Below are positions 1 to 5,776 of a stretch of 6,651 bases of DNA, piece after piece (position 1 is the first letter of the stretch; each line of letters starts with the position of its first letter). The notes beneath the pieces are model-generated. The model saw nothing but the letters and a program-made list of their open reading frames with translations. It was not told the origin of the DNA and made no database searches. Where the stretch lies: contig JANWHJ010000055.1 in assembly GCA_025450475.1 (NCBI GenBank), positions 1 to 6,651 on the forward strand, written 5' to 3'. Position numbers and translations under genes: made by a program. The DNA is from Nitrososphaera sp. Its GTDB lineage: Archaea; Thermoproteota; Nitrososphaeria; Nitrososphaerales; Nitrososphaeraceae.

Positions 1-1
1 A

Positions 2-133
2 TGGCTCGAAACTCCGGGTCACCCTGCATCAGAGAAAAAAGCATTTATGATCCGTGAAAAAGACTGCATATTCTGCATGGCATGCGAAAACGTGTGCCCT
101 CCCCAGGCGGTCAAGATATTCACAAAGAGTTAG
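2..133 (+). CDS. Ferredoxin-like [4Fe-4S] protein, C-terminal fragment
   Basis: The reading frame enters from the left edge and codes for 43 residues before a TAG at 131-133. Visible residues 22-32 form a CxxCxxCxxxCP motif (Cys 22, 25, 28 and 32, then Pro 33), the classic ligand set of one [4Fe-4S] cluster in bacterial-type ferredoxin folds. It is followed by the usual short QAVKIF strand and a very short tail. Such domains carry electrons in the cytoplasm or inside larger oxidoreductases. The N-terminal part is missing, so I cannot tell whether this is a free ferredoxin, a two-cluster protein or the end of a larger enzyme subunit. The 39-bp gap to coaD holds a TATA-like box, so coaD probably has its own promoter. 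The ATG at position 1 is in another frame and reaches a stop at 55-57, so it is not the start. Confidence 0.85.
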   Translation, partial: WLETPGHPASEKKAFMIREKDCIFCMACENVCPPQAVKIFTKS

Positions 134-139
134 ACTACG

Positions 140-149
140 AATTAATATT
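140..149 (+). promoter_or_regulatory. TATA-like box of coaD
   Basis: AATTAATATT is centred about 28 bp upstream of the coaD TTG start. This suits an archaeal TATA box about 25 bp before a start site lying at or next to the start codon, giving a leaderless mRNA. No Shine-Dalgarno sequence precedes the TTG. A 10-bp palindrome, ATCATATGAT (154-163), lies between box and start and could be an operator or chance. Confidence 0.5.
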
Positions 150-172
150 GCACATCATATGATCACTAGTAT

Positions 173-658
173 TTGGCTGACTTCCCCGTCGTTGCTACAG
201 GCGGCACATTTGACGAAATACATGCCGGCCACATCGCTCTGTTGTCCCGAGCGTTCCAGACGGGCGAAAAAGTGATTATCGGAGTTACAAGCGACGAATT
301 TGCGAGAAAGAGGGGTAAGAGGCTAAACCACAATTTCGAGCGTCGACTAGAAAATCTGAAAAGGATGATAAGAAAGGAATTTGGTAATGTCAGATATGAA
401 ATTGCAAAATTAAACGGCGACTTTGGGCCGGCCGTGACCACTGGCGACGTCGATGCCCTGGTAGCGAGCAGCGAGACGCAGGCCAAGGGCAGGTTGCTCA
501 ACAAGATGCGCGCTGAGAGGGGTCTCAAGCTGCTGAAGATAATTGAGGTGGATCTGGTAAGAGCTGAGGACGGATCACCCATCTCTTCCACACGCATTAG
601 GGCAGGCGAAATAGACAGCCGCGGCAGGGTGTTAAAACGCAGGGTAAATAATCTTTGA
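173..658 (+). CDS. coaD: Phosphopantetheine adenylyltransferase, archaeal type
   Basis: Predicted to transfer AMP from ATP to 4'-phosphopantetheine, giving dephospho-CoA, the penultimate step of coenzyme A synthesis in the cytoplasm. The 161-residue protein is of the usual length for the archaeal family. It belongs to the nucleotidyltransferase superfamily: the N-terminus has GGTFDEIHAGH (residues 10-20) with the catalytic HxGH at 17-20, and the C-terminal ISSTRIR motif lies at 137-143. The start is TTG at 173. An in-frame TAG at 167-169 lies two codons upstream, so no earlier start is possible, and starting later would remove the nucleotide-binding strand. There is no Shine-Dalgarno sequence; a TATA-like box lies about 28 bp upstream, so the transcript is probably leaderless. 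It follows the ferredoxin fragment by 39 bp and precedes an unknown gene by 37 bp. Confidence 0.9.
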   Translation: MADFPVVATGGTFDEIHAGHIALLSRAFQTGEKVIIGVTSDEFARKRGKRLNHNFERRLENLKRMIRKEFGNVRYEIAKLNGDFGPAVTTGDVDALVASSETQAKGRLLNKMRAERGLKLLKIIEVDLVRAEDGSPISSTRIRAGEIDSRGRVLKRRVNNL

Positions 659-695
659 TTATCGGAATTTTATCCTGACTATTTGGCAGATAATC
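657..695. repeat. 7-bp inverted repeat framing an intergenic promoter
   Basis: GATTATC at 657-663 and GATAATC at 689-695 are perfect reverse complements separated by 25 bp. The left arm begins inside the coaD stop codon and the right arm directly abuts the GTG at 696. The TATA-like AATTTTATC (666-674) lies between them. It could be a two-site operator, or a hairpin with a long loop in read-through RNA from coaD. Chance cannot be excluded for arms this short and AT-rich. Confidence 0.4.
666..674 (+). promoter_or_regulatory. TATA-like box of the 696-1034 gene
   Basis: AATTTTATC is centred about 26 bp upstream of the GTG at 696. There is no Shine-Dalgarno sequence before the GTG, so the arrangement suggests a leaderless mRNA rather than sole dependence on read-through from coaD. 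Confidence 0.45.
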
Positions 696-1034
696 GTGTA
701 TCCGGAAACACCTATCGATTATGCGTCAGGTAAGATAATATCTGGCGTAAAGAACCTGCGCGAAGGCCTCGACCCCGACATTCTGGCGTACTGGTACAAG
801 CGAGTCGAGGATAGGGCGAAGGAAATGGTTCCGCCGCATCTCAAGGAGAAGGTCCATTTCGAGCAGGACAGACTGCTGTGGATGAAATTCAAGATGGAGG
901 TCTCAAAGAGGGCCGTTCCGTACATTATGCAGATAATCGAAGAATACATCCCAATGATGCCCTACTCGACAGGGCTGTACTTCAGAAAAGTGCAAGAAAT
1001 ATTGACCGATGAGATGAACAAAGAGCTGTGCTAG
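696..1034 (+). CDS. Uncharacterised 112-residue protein
   Basis: I do not recognise the family. The 112-residue product has no signal peptide, no transmembrane segment and no metal-binding motif; its only Cys is the last residue. The first 25 residues look loosely structured, and the rest (about 27-110) looks mainly helical, rich in Lys, Glu, Met and aromatic residues, with a DILAYWYKRVEDRAKEM stretch at 28-44 and a VPYIMQIIEEYIPMMPYSTG stretch at 74-93. The latter has a faint likeness to small PCP_red-type helical domains, too weak to name. The start is GTG at 696: it is the first conventional start after the in-frame TAA at 645-647, and a TATA-like box lies about 26 bp upstream. The gene has ordinary codon usage and a full reading frame. 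It converges on the minus-strand small gene, and the two stop codons share CTAG at 1031-1034. Confidence 0.8.
   Translation: MYPETPIDYASGKIISGVKNLREGLDPDILAYWYKRVEDRAKEMVPPHLKEKVHFEQDRLLWMKFKMEVSKRAVPYIMQIIEEYIPMMPYSTGLYFRKVQEILTDEMNKELC
1031..1034. other. Shared palindromic stop site CTAG of two convergent genes
   Basis: CTAG reads the same on both strands. On the plus strand TAG (1032-1034) ends the 112-residue gene; on the minus strand TAG (1033-1031) ends the 94-residue gene. There is no intergenic DNA between them, so each gene's transcription must end inside or beyond the other. Confidence 0.95.
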
Positions 1035-1315
1035 CCGAGCGTTATTTCCGCGACTGACCCGGAAAACTTGCTGGAAAGAATCTTTGTTTTTCCATTTACG
1101 AAGCTGAGCAAGAGGGACTGGAGCCGGTCCACGTTAGCTTTGTCCTTTAACAGGACCGCGTGGGAAGAATTGTCCTTTAGCTTTATCACGATCTCGTTGT
1201 CTATGACCGCGGCGACGCCCTCCACATAGGCGGTGTCATCTTTTTGCACCGACATTAGGCCAACTAACTTTTCAGCCTCATAAGGCCCATCGCACTGGAA
1301 TTTGACGGTCGTCAT
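1031..1315 (-). CDS. Small protein, possibly a KEOPS subunit Pcc1-like protein
   Basis: This is a 94-residue protein. Its predicted order is strand (3-8), helix (11-22), two strands joined by a turn (about 32-47, with IDNEIVIKLK), then a helix (61-74) and a tail. Size and order suit the Pcc1 family, the small dimer-forming subunit of KEOPS, the complex that makes the t6A modification at A37 of ANN-decoding tRNAs. This is a fold-level impression: the match to Pcc1 residues is weak, and the segment before the second helix is longer than I would expect. The ATG at 1315-1313 overlaps the trpS stop as ATGA, which strongly suggests co-transcription and coupled translation with TrpRS. No Shine-Dalgarno sequence is evident, and no other start lies before an in-frame TGA upstream. 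The gene itself is secure; the function is tentative. Confidence 0.55.
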   Translation of the reverse strand: MTTVKFQCDGPYEAEKLVGLMSVQKDDTAYVEGVAAVIDNEIVIKLKDNSSHAVLLKDKANVDRLQSLLLSFVNGKTKILSSKFSGSVAEITLG

Positions 1316-2466
1316 TTCGGAAATGGCTTTTCGTCGTACATGAACCTTTCAATGACATCCTTGGCTTTTTCGCGTCGCTTCTTGAACTCTACCACGAAGG
1401 GTTTGGCCGCCTTTGCCAAGTCTGCCTTGCATTCGCCGCACAGCAAGTTGCCGGTCTTGCACTTGAGCATGCGCTCGTTTGACTGCTTTTCGGAATCGAA
1501 AAAGTAGCGCAAGTACCAGAAGACGGGGCAGCCTAGCGCGTTGGCGCCCAGCTGCCTCTGCAATGCGACAGTGGGTTGGCCTCCGGTGAACGCGGTCGAC
1601 ACCTTCTTGTCGACGAGTTCTGGCTCATCAGTGGTAAAGATGGCAGTCTCTGGCTTTGACGACGACATCTTGCCCAGCATGCCAAGGCCGGGCAGGAATT
1701 TGCTGTGTATCTGAGCAGGCTTGTAGTAACCCATCCTGTCGGCAACGTCGCGTGTCATGCGCCAGTACGGATCCTGGTCGATTGCGGCGGGTATCAAGAC
1801 GGGCGTCGGTTTGCCTTCTATAACTGATGGCAGGAAACAGGGCGTCGCCTGAATGGGCGGAAAGCCTATCATTCCAATGTTGGTTGAATTCGAAAACCCA
1901 AAAACCGCCCTTGCTGTAGAAAACGTGATTCTCTTGGCAACTTCAGTCGCGATCGGGTAGAGGTGTTGGATGTGCTTACTGTCTACAATGATCTTGGTCT
2001 TTTTTGGGTTGAATCCTATGGCGATGATGTCAAGGATGTTTTCATAGGTATAGCGCTTGATCTCTTCCCTTGTTCTGTCCTGCCCGTATAGGAACTTTTC
2101 ATCGTCTGTCAGCTGGAATAGAAGTTTAGAGTCGAACTTGTCTTGTAGGTATTTTGTGAATATCCATGGCATGAGGTGCCCCATGTGCACCATGCCTGAG
2201 GGCCCTCTGCCAGTATAAAGATAAAAGTTATCACCCTTGCTCTTCTTATCAAGAATCCAGTCAAAGTCGCGATGTGAAAAGAAGTAACCCAGCTTCAGCA
2301 TTGGATGGATCTCGCCGGTCATGCTTCTGACCTTCTGCAATATTTCAGATGTGATCGGCTGCGTACCAAATTTTTCGATCAGTTTGACATAGTCGACTTC
2401 GCCCTCGACTTCCCAGGGCGTGACTTTGAAGCCGGAATTCTGTTCTCTGCTGTCGACGTGATCCAT
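1312..2466 (-). CDS. trpS: Tryptophanyl-tRNA synthetase, archaeal/eukaryotic type
   Basis: A class I synthetase that joins tryptophan to tRNA-Trp in the cytoplasm. The 384-residue protein has the TGRGPSGMVHMGH region (85-97, HIGH-type motif H94-H97), the AIDQDPYWRMTRD signature typical of the archaeal/eukaryotic clade (228-240), and a complete KMSSS loop (266-270). The C-terminal anticodon-binding part holds four cysteines, C313, C336, C343 and C346, spaced exactly C-x22-C-x6-C-x2-C, the [4Fe-4S] motif described for Thermotoga maritima TrpRS. The ATG at 2466-2464 lies about 30 bp from a TATA-like element, with no Shine-Dalgarno sequence, so a leaderless mRNA is likely. Its 3' end overlaps the small Pcc1-like gene by ATGA, suggesting an operon. 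It is divergent from pheS across 59 bp. Function is near certain; cluster binding is inference. Confidence 0.97.
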   Translation of the reverse strand: MDHVDSREQNSGFKVTPWEVEGEVDYVKLIEKFGTQPITSEILQKVRSMTGEIHPMLKLGYFFSHRDFDWILDKKSKGDNFYLYTGRGPSGMVHMGHLMPWIFTKYLQDKFDSKLLFQLTDDEKFLYGQDRTREEIKRYTYENILDIIAIGFNPKKTKIIVDSKHIQHLYPIATEVAKRITFSTARAVFGFSNSTNIGMIGFPPIQATPCFLPSVIEGKPTPVLIPAAIDQDPYWRMTRDVADRMGYYKPAQIHSKFLPGLGMLGKMSSSKPETAIFTTDEPELVDKKVSTAFTGGQPTVALQRQLGANALGCPVFWYLRYFFDSEKQSNERMLKCKTGNLLCGECKADLAKAAKPFVVEFKKRREKAKDVIERFMYDEKPFPK

Positions 2467-2484
2467 CGTTGTTGCAACTTGATG

Positions 2485-2500
2485 TTAAACGTTTAAAAAG
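2485..2500. promoter_or_regulatory. Symmetric divergent promoter of trpS and pheS
   Basis: The only AT-rich block in the 59-bp gap is a perfect 12-bp palindrome, TTAAACGTTTAA (2485-2496), extended by AAAG. The eight bases TTTAAAAA (2492-2499) are centred about 30 bp from both the trpS ATG (2466, minus) and the pheS ATG (2526, plus). One TATA-like element could therefore serve leaderless transcription in both directions. A separate 8-bp palindrome, GTTGCAAC (2471-2478), lies just before trpS. Confidence 0.6.
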
Positions 2501-2525
2501 TCTTCCACTGTCACAACTTTGACCA

Positions 2526-4013
2526 ATGAACAATGTGTCAACACTCCACCCAATTGAACGATCAATACTCAGAGTTCTGGCCAACAATGATGCGATCTCT
2601 ATTGAAATACTTGCAAAGATGACAAACCTTGAGGTAGACCAAGTTCGACGCGGTGTAGAATGGCTCAAGTTCAAGAAGCTCATTTCAATTAACGAGTCAT
2701 CAAATTCAAGGGTTTTTCTATCTCTTGAGGGTTCGACGACTAGAATTAGCGGATTGCCTGAAAGACGACTGGTAAATGCTGTAAGGGAGGGCAAGAATAC
2801 CATCAGAGAGATTCTTGCCTGGGGTGCAATAAGAAATGAAGAAACGAACGCTGCTATTGCAGGTGCAAAACGAAACCAGTGGATTCAGTTTGAAGAAGGC
2901 AAGATGATAGCAACTGCTTTAGCAGAAAACAAATCTCAAGAAGAAGTTTTTCTTGACAAGCTGGATAGCAATGGAATTGATATTACAAAACTAAATGATG
3001 AGGAAAAGAAGGTTTTCGAGCAGCTAAAAAGACGTCCGAATTATTTGGAAGTTAGAGTGCATAATGAATATCGAATTTCACTCACCAAAGTTGGAGAAAA
3101 ATTGCTACCAATCCATGAAAAGGAAGGATCGCAAGAGCGTCGATTGACAAGCGAACTTATTACTTCTGGCAGATGGAAAGAAGTACAATTCAGTGCGCTG
3201 GACATCGAGGCTCCCGCGCCAACAGTCTACCCCGGCAGGCGCCACCCTTTGGTGGACATTGTTGAAGAAGTAAAGGAAATTTTTGTCGGGCTGGGCTTTT
3301 CAGAAATTGAAGGCCCGATATTGCAATCGGCGTTTTGGAACTTTGATGCACTTTTTACGCCACAAGACCACCCGGCAAGGGAGATGCAGGACACGTTTTA
3401 CATTTCAGGCCAGAGACAGGCGATACCGGCAACTGTGGATCAGAAAAGAAAGGTTGCACAGGTCCACAAGAAGTGGTCCAGCAACAGGTGGGACGCAAAG
3501 GAAGCAGAGCGCGTTGTCCTTCGCACTCACACCACGCCTGTAACGCTGCTGCACCTTGCATCCGTCAAGCCGGATAACGGCCGGTTCTTTTCAGTAGGCA
3601 GGGTCTTCAGGAATGAAAAGATGTCGTACAAGCACCTTGCAGAGTTCCACCAAGTTGAAGGGGTGGCCACCATGCCGCGTGCATCGTTGCGCGATCTGAT
3701 GGGTTTGCAGATAGAATTCTACGCGAAAATGGGGATCAAGAAGATAAAGTTCTGGCCCACGTTTTTCCCGTACACCGAGCCGTCGCTCCAGAGTATGGTC
3801 TACAATGAAAAGCTGGAAAAGTGGGTCGAGCTCTTTGGTATGGGAATTTTCCGCCCAGAGGTGACGGAGCCCCTTGGCATCAAGAACCCGGTGCTTGCTT
3901 GGGGTGGGGGCCTTGAAAGGATTGCGATGATCCGATTCGGACTTGACGACATTCGAGAGCTATACGGCAACAGGCTCACTTGGCTAAGGAGCGTGCCAAA
4001 ATGCCAGTTGTAA
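2526..4013 (+). CDS. pheS: Phenylalanyl-tRNA synthetase alpha subunit, archaeal/eukaryotic type
   Basis: The catalytic subunit of the alpha2-beta2 class II enzyme that charges tRNA-Phe. Of 495 residues, about 1-215 form an N-terminal region with winged-helix character (for example 8-55, and 157-195), replacing the coiled coil of bacterial PheS. The catalytic domain starts near 236: motif 1 around HPLVDIVEEVKEIFVGLGF (240-258), the LRTHTTP substrate loop (332-338), motif 2 with VGRVFRNE (357-364), and motif 3 AWGGGLERIAM (458-468). The ATG at 2526 is in frame and gives a complete first winged helix; the TATA-like element is about 30 bp upstream with no Shine-Dalgarno sequence. pheT begins within its last codons. 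The first 650 bp are clearly AT-richer than the catalytic part (about 40% versus 53% GC by hand count), changing near residue 219. Confidence 0.97.
   Translation: MNNVSTLHPIERSILRVLANNDAISIEILAKMTNLEVDQVRRGVEWLKFKKLISINESSNSRVFLSLEGSTTRISGLPERRLVNAVREGKNTIREILAWGAIRNEETNAAIAGAKRNQWIQFEEGKMIATALAENKSQEEVFLDKLDSNGIDITKLNDEEKKVFEQLKRRPNYLEVRVHNEYRISLTKVGEKLLPIHEKEGSQERRLTSELITSGRWKEVQFSALDIEAPAPTVYPGRRHPLVDIVEEVKEIFVGLGFSEIEGPILQSAFWNFDALFTPQDHPAREMQDTFYISGQRQAIPATVDQKRKVAQVHKKWSSNRWDAKEAERVVLRTHTTPVTLLHLASVKPDNGRFFSVGRVFRNEKMSYKHLAEFHQVEGVATMPRASLRDLMGLQIEFYAKMGIKKIKFWPTFFPYTEPSLQSMVYNEKLEKWVELFGMGIFRPEVTEPLGIKNPVLAWGGGLERIAMIRFGLDDIRELYGNRLTWLRSVPKCQL
3986..3991 (+). promoter_or_regulatory. 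Shine-Dalgarno site deciding the pheT start
   Basis: AAGGAG lies inside the last codons of pheS, nine bases before the ATG at 4001. It is the only strong Shine-Dalgarno sequence I found next to a start codon in this window, and it belongs to the internal gene of an operon. It selects ATG 4001 over the TTG at 3980, which lies upstream of the site. Confidence 0.8.
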
Positions 4014-5644
4014 ACATGACTGTCGACCGGCTGAAAAAGATCGTCCCTCGCGTCAAGTTAGACAAAGCGCTTGACATACTGCCGTTCGTCGCGCTGGACA
4101 TCGAAGGCGTTGAAAACAATGTGATCAGGATAGAGTATAACCCAAACAGGCCGGACTTTTCTTCAGACTATGGCATTGCAAGGGCGCTGCGCGGCCTGCT
4201 CGGGATCGAAATCGGCCTTCCGAAATTTAGGATTGCCGGAAAGAGTGGGCTTGAGGTCAAGGTCGATCCGGCTGTCAAAAAGATAAGACCACACATAGTG
4301 GCGCTTACGGCAAGAAACCGTAAGCTGGACGACAAGACCATCACACAGCTGATTGCAATGCAGGAGGATCTGCACAACGGAATAGGTAGGAGACGCAAGA
4401 AAGCGTCTATCGGGATCCACAATCTTGATGCAATGAGATTCCCAATATCCTACACAACAGCCGGCGGCGACTATTCATTTGTGCCGCTTGGAGAATCGAG
4501 AGAACAATCGATTTACACGATCCTGAAAGAGTCAGACATTGGAAAGCAGTACAACCACATCCTGTCAGGCTTGGACAGGTATCCGATCATTGCCGACAAC
4601 GACAGAACGGTGGTTTCATTCCCCCCGATAATCAATGGCTGCGCGACAAAGATTGACGGAACCTGCAGAAACCTTTTTGTTGAAGTCACAGCGACCGACA
4701 AGAAGGCAGCAGAAGACATTCTGGCGATTATTGCAATTACGCTTTACGACGCGGGCTTTGAGATTAGGACTGTGACCATCGATTCTGACAAGAAGTTCGA
4801 AACGCCGCACGTGAAGCCAAGCATGATTAGTGCTGACATTGGATACATAAACAGCGTTCTGGGCCTAACGCTTAAGCCCAAGCAGGCAGTCAAGTGCTTG
4901 AAAAAGAGCAGGTTGGACGCAAGAGCGAGCGGCAGAAAAATTATCTGCACAATCCCGCGCTATAGGACGGATATTAGTCACGCGATAGACATTGCAGAGG
5001 AGGTAGCGATAGGCTACGGCATATTTAATCTTCAACCAACATTCCCGTCTGCGCCAACGGCCGGGCAGAAAAATTTGCTTTCTATTTCTTTTGACGCGAT
5101 TAGAGCAGCATTGACGGGGTTGGGAATGCTAGAAACTCTCAGCTTTTCACTGACAAGCAAAGAAGTGCAGTACGGCGCATTTGGCATTTCGAACAAAGAC
5201 ATGCTGTCCGTTGATGGCTCTAAAAGCATCGAGCATGAGATATTGCGCGATTCCCTCGTGCCCTCTCTACTCCAGTCTCTATCTCGAAACGTGCATGAGG
5301 AGTACCCTCAAAGATTGTTTGAGATAGGCAAGACCTTTCGTAAGGCCGACATGATAGCAGAGAGCTGGAACATCGGCGGAGCCGTGGCCCATGCCGAAGC
5401 GGGCTACACAGAGATAAGGTCGACAATACAGGCGCTGTTAAAATCGTGTTGGGGCAAGGACGTATCAACAAGCGCGACGACAAACGCAATGTTCATGGAA
5501 GGTAGGCGTGCGGAGATTGTCGTCGACGGCAGGAAAGTTGGCTTGATAGGCGAGATCACTCCTCTTGCACTAGAGAGTTTCAAGCTGAGAGTGCCTGTAG
5601 CGGCATTTGAGATAGACTTGTCAGGCATCATAAAAGACAAATAG
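4001..5644 (+). CDS. pheT: Phenylalanyl-tRNA synthetase beta subunit, archaeal type
   Basis: The non-catalytic partner of PheS, needed for the active tetramer, tRNA binding and, in this family, editing of mischarged tRNA. With the ATG at 4001 it is 547 residues, matching the short archaeal/eukaryotic form that lacks the extra N-terminal OB-fold and C-terminal anticodon domain of bacterial PheT (about 800 residues). The B3/4 region is at about 95-225, with HNGIGRRRKKASIGIHNLD at 125-143. A B5 domain follows at about 270-345, with PRYRTDISHAIDIAEEVAIG at 319-338. A catalytic-like core at about 355-547 contains LRDSLVPSLLQSLSRN (415-430) and QRLFEIGKTF (437-446). The start is chosen by the AAGGAG nine bases upstream and by the family-like MPVV N-terminus; the alternative TTG at 3980 would add seven residues. 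It overlaps pheS by 13 bp, so translation is probably coupled, which suits equal subunit amounts. Confidence 0.96.
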   Translation: MPVVNMTVDRLKKIVPRVKLDKALDILPFVALDIEGVENNVIRIEYNPNRPDFSSDYGIARALRGLLGIEIGLPKFRIAGKSGLEVKVDPAVKKIRPHIVALTARNRKLDDKTITQLIAMQEDLHNGIGRRRKKASIGIHNLDAMRFPISYTTAGGDYSFVPLGESREQSIYTILKESDIGKQYNHILSGLDRYPIIADNDRTVVSFPPIINGCATKIDGTCRNLFVEVTATDKKAAEDILAIIAITLYDAGFEIRTVTIDSDKKFETPHVKPSMISADIGYINSVLGLTLKPKQAVKCLKKSRLDARASGRKIICTIPRYRTDISHAIDIAEEVAIGYGIFNLQPTFPSAPTAGQKNLLSISFDAIRAALTGLGMLETLSFSLTSKEVQYGAFGISNKDMLSVDGSKSIEHEILRDSLVPSLLQSLSRNVHEEYPQRLFEIGKTFRKADMIAESWNIGGAVAHAEAGYTEIRSTIQALLKSCWGKDVSTSATTNAMFMEGRRAEIVVDGRKVGLIGEITPLALESFKLRVPVAAFEIDLSGIIKDK

Positions 5645-5689
5645 CCTTACCACGTAGGTCGTGTAACCCCGTTTATAGAGCGCGCAGAG

Positions 5690-5721
5690 GACAGCATGTG
5701 GCTAACCCGTGACAGCGTGTG
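5690..5721 (+). repeat. Imperfect direct repeat, 21-bp period
   Basis: GACAGCATGTG (5690-5700) and GACAGCGTGTG (5711-5721) differ at one base of eleven, and their starts are 21 bp apart, two turns of DNA. They lie upstream of the TATA-like box at 5744-5752 in the 132-bp gap after pheT, a position where an activator or repressor could bind. Only two copies exist, so the role is open. The rest of the gap shows no clear terminator and no tRNA-like sequence. Confidence 0.4.
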
Positions 5722-5743
5722 AGTCAGAGGCGGGGCACATATC

Positions 5744-5752
5744 ATTTTTATA
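5744..5752 (+). promoter_or_regulatory. TATA-like box of the PP-loop gene
   Basis: ATTTTTATA is centred about 29 bp upstream of the GTG at 5777, the same spacing as at other genes here, with no Shine-Dalgarno sequence. It suggests a leaderless mRNA separate from the pheS-pheT transcript. Confidence 0.55.
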
Positions 5753-5776
5753 GGCAATGACCCGAAAGCGCTAACA

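Noticed and set aside
54..275. Plus-strand 73-residue ORF over the ferredoxin end and the coaD start
   Set aside because: It overlaps two genes with clear protein signatures in other frames and its own sequence shows no family features.
166..597. Minus-strand 143-residue ORF opposite coaD
   Set aside because: It is antisense to a well-supported gene; the Ser/Leu-rich translation is typical of a shadow frame.
2345..2803. Minus-strand 152-residue ORF crossing the trpS-pheS promoter region
   Set aside because: It would run through pheS, the promoter and trpS; both synthetases are certain, and this frame shows no recognisable motif.
3980..4000. TTG at 3980 as the pheT start
   Set aside because: The Shine-Dalgarno sequence AAGGAG lies downstream of it and points to ATG 4001, which also gives the family-like N-terminus.
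5758..5775. ATG at 5758 opening a 5-codon frame just before the PP-loop gene
   Set aside because: It ends at once with TAA, and it would lie upstream of the expected start site set by the TATA-like box at 5744-5752.
5645..5776. Possible tRNA or other RNA gene after pheT
   Set aside because: No T-arm consensus and no cloverleaf pairing could be found by eye; only short repeats and TATA-like boxes are visible.
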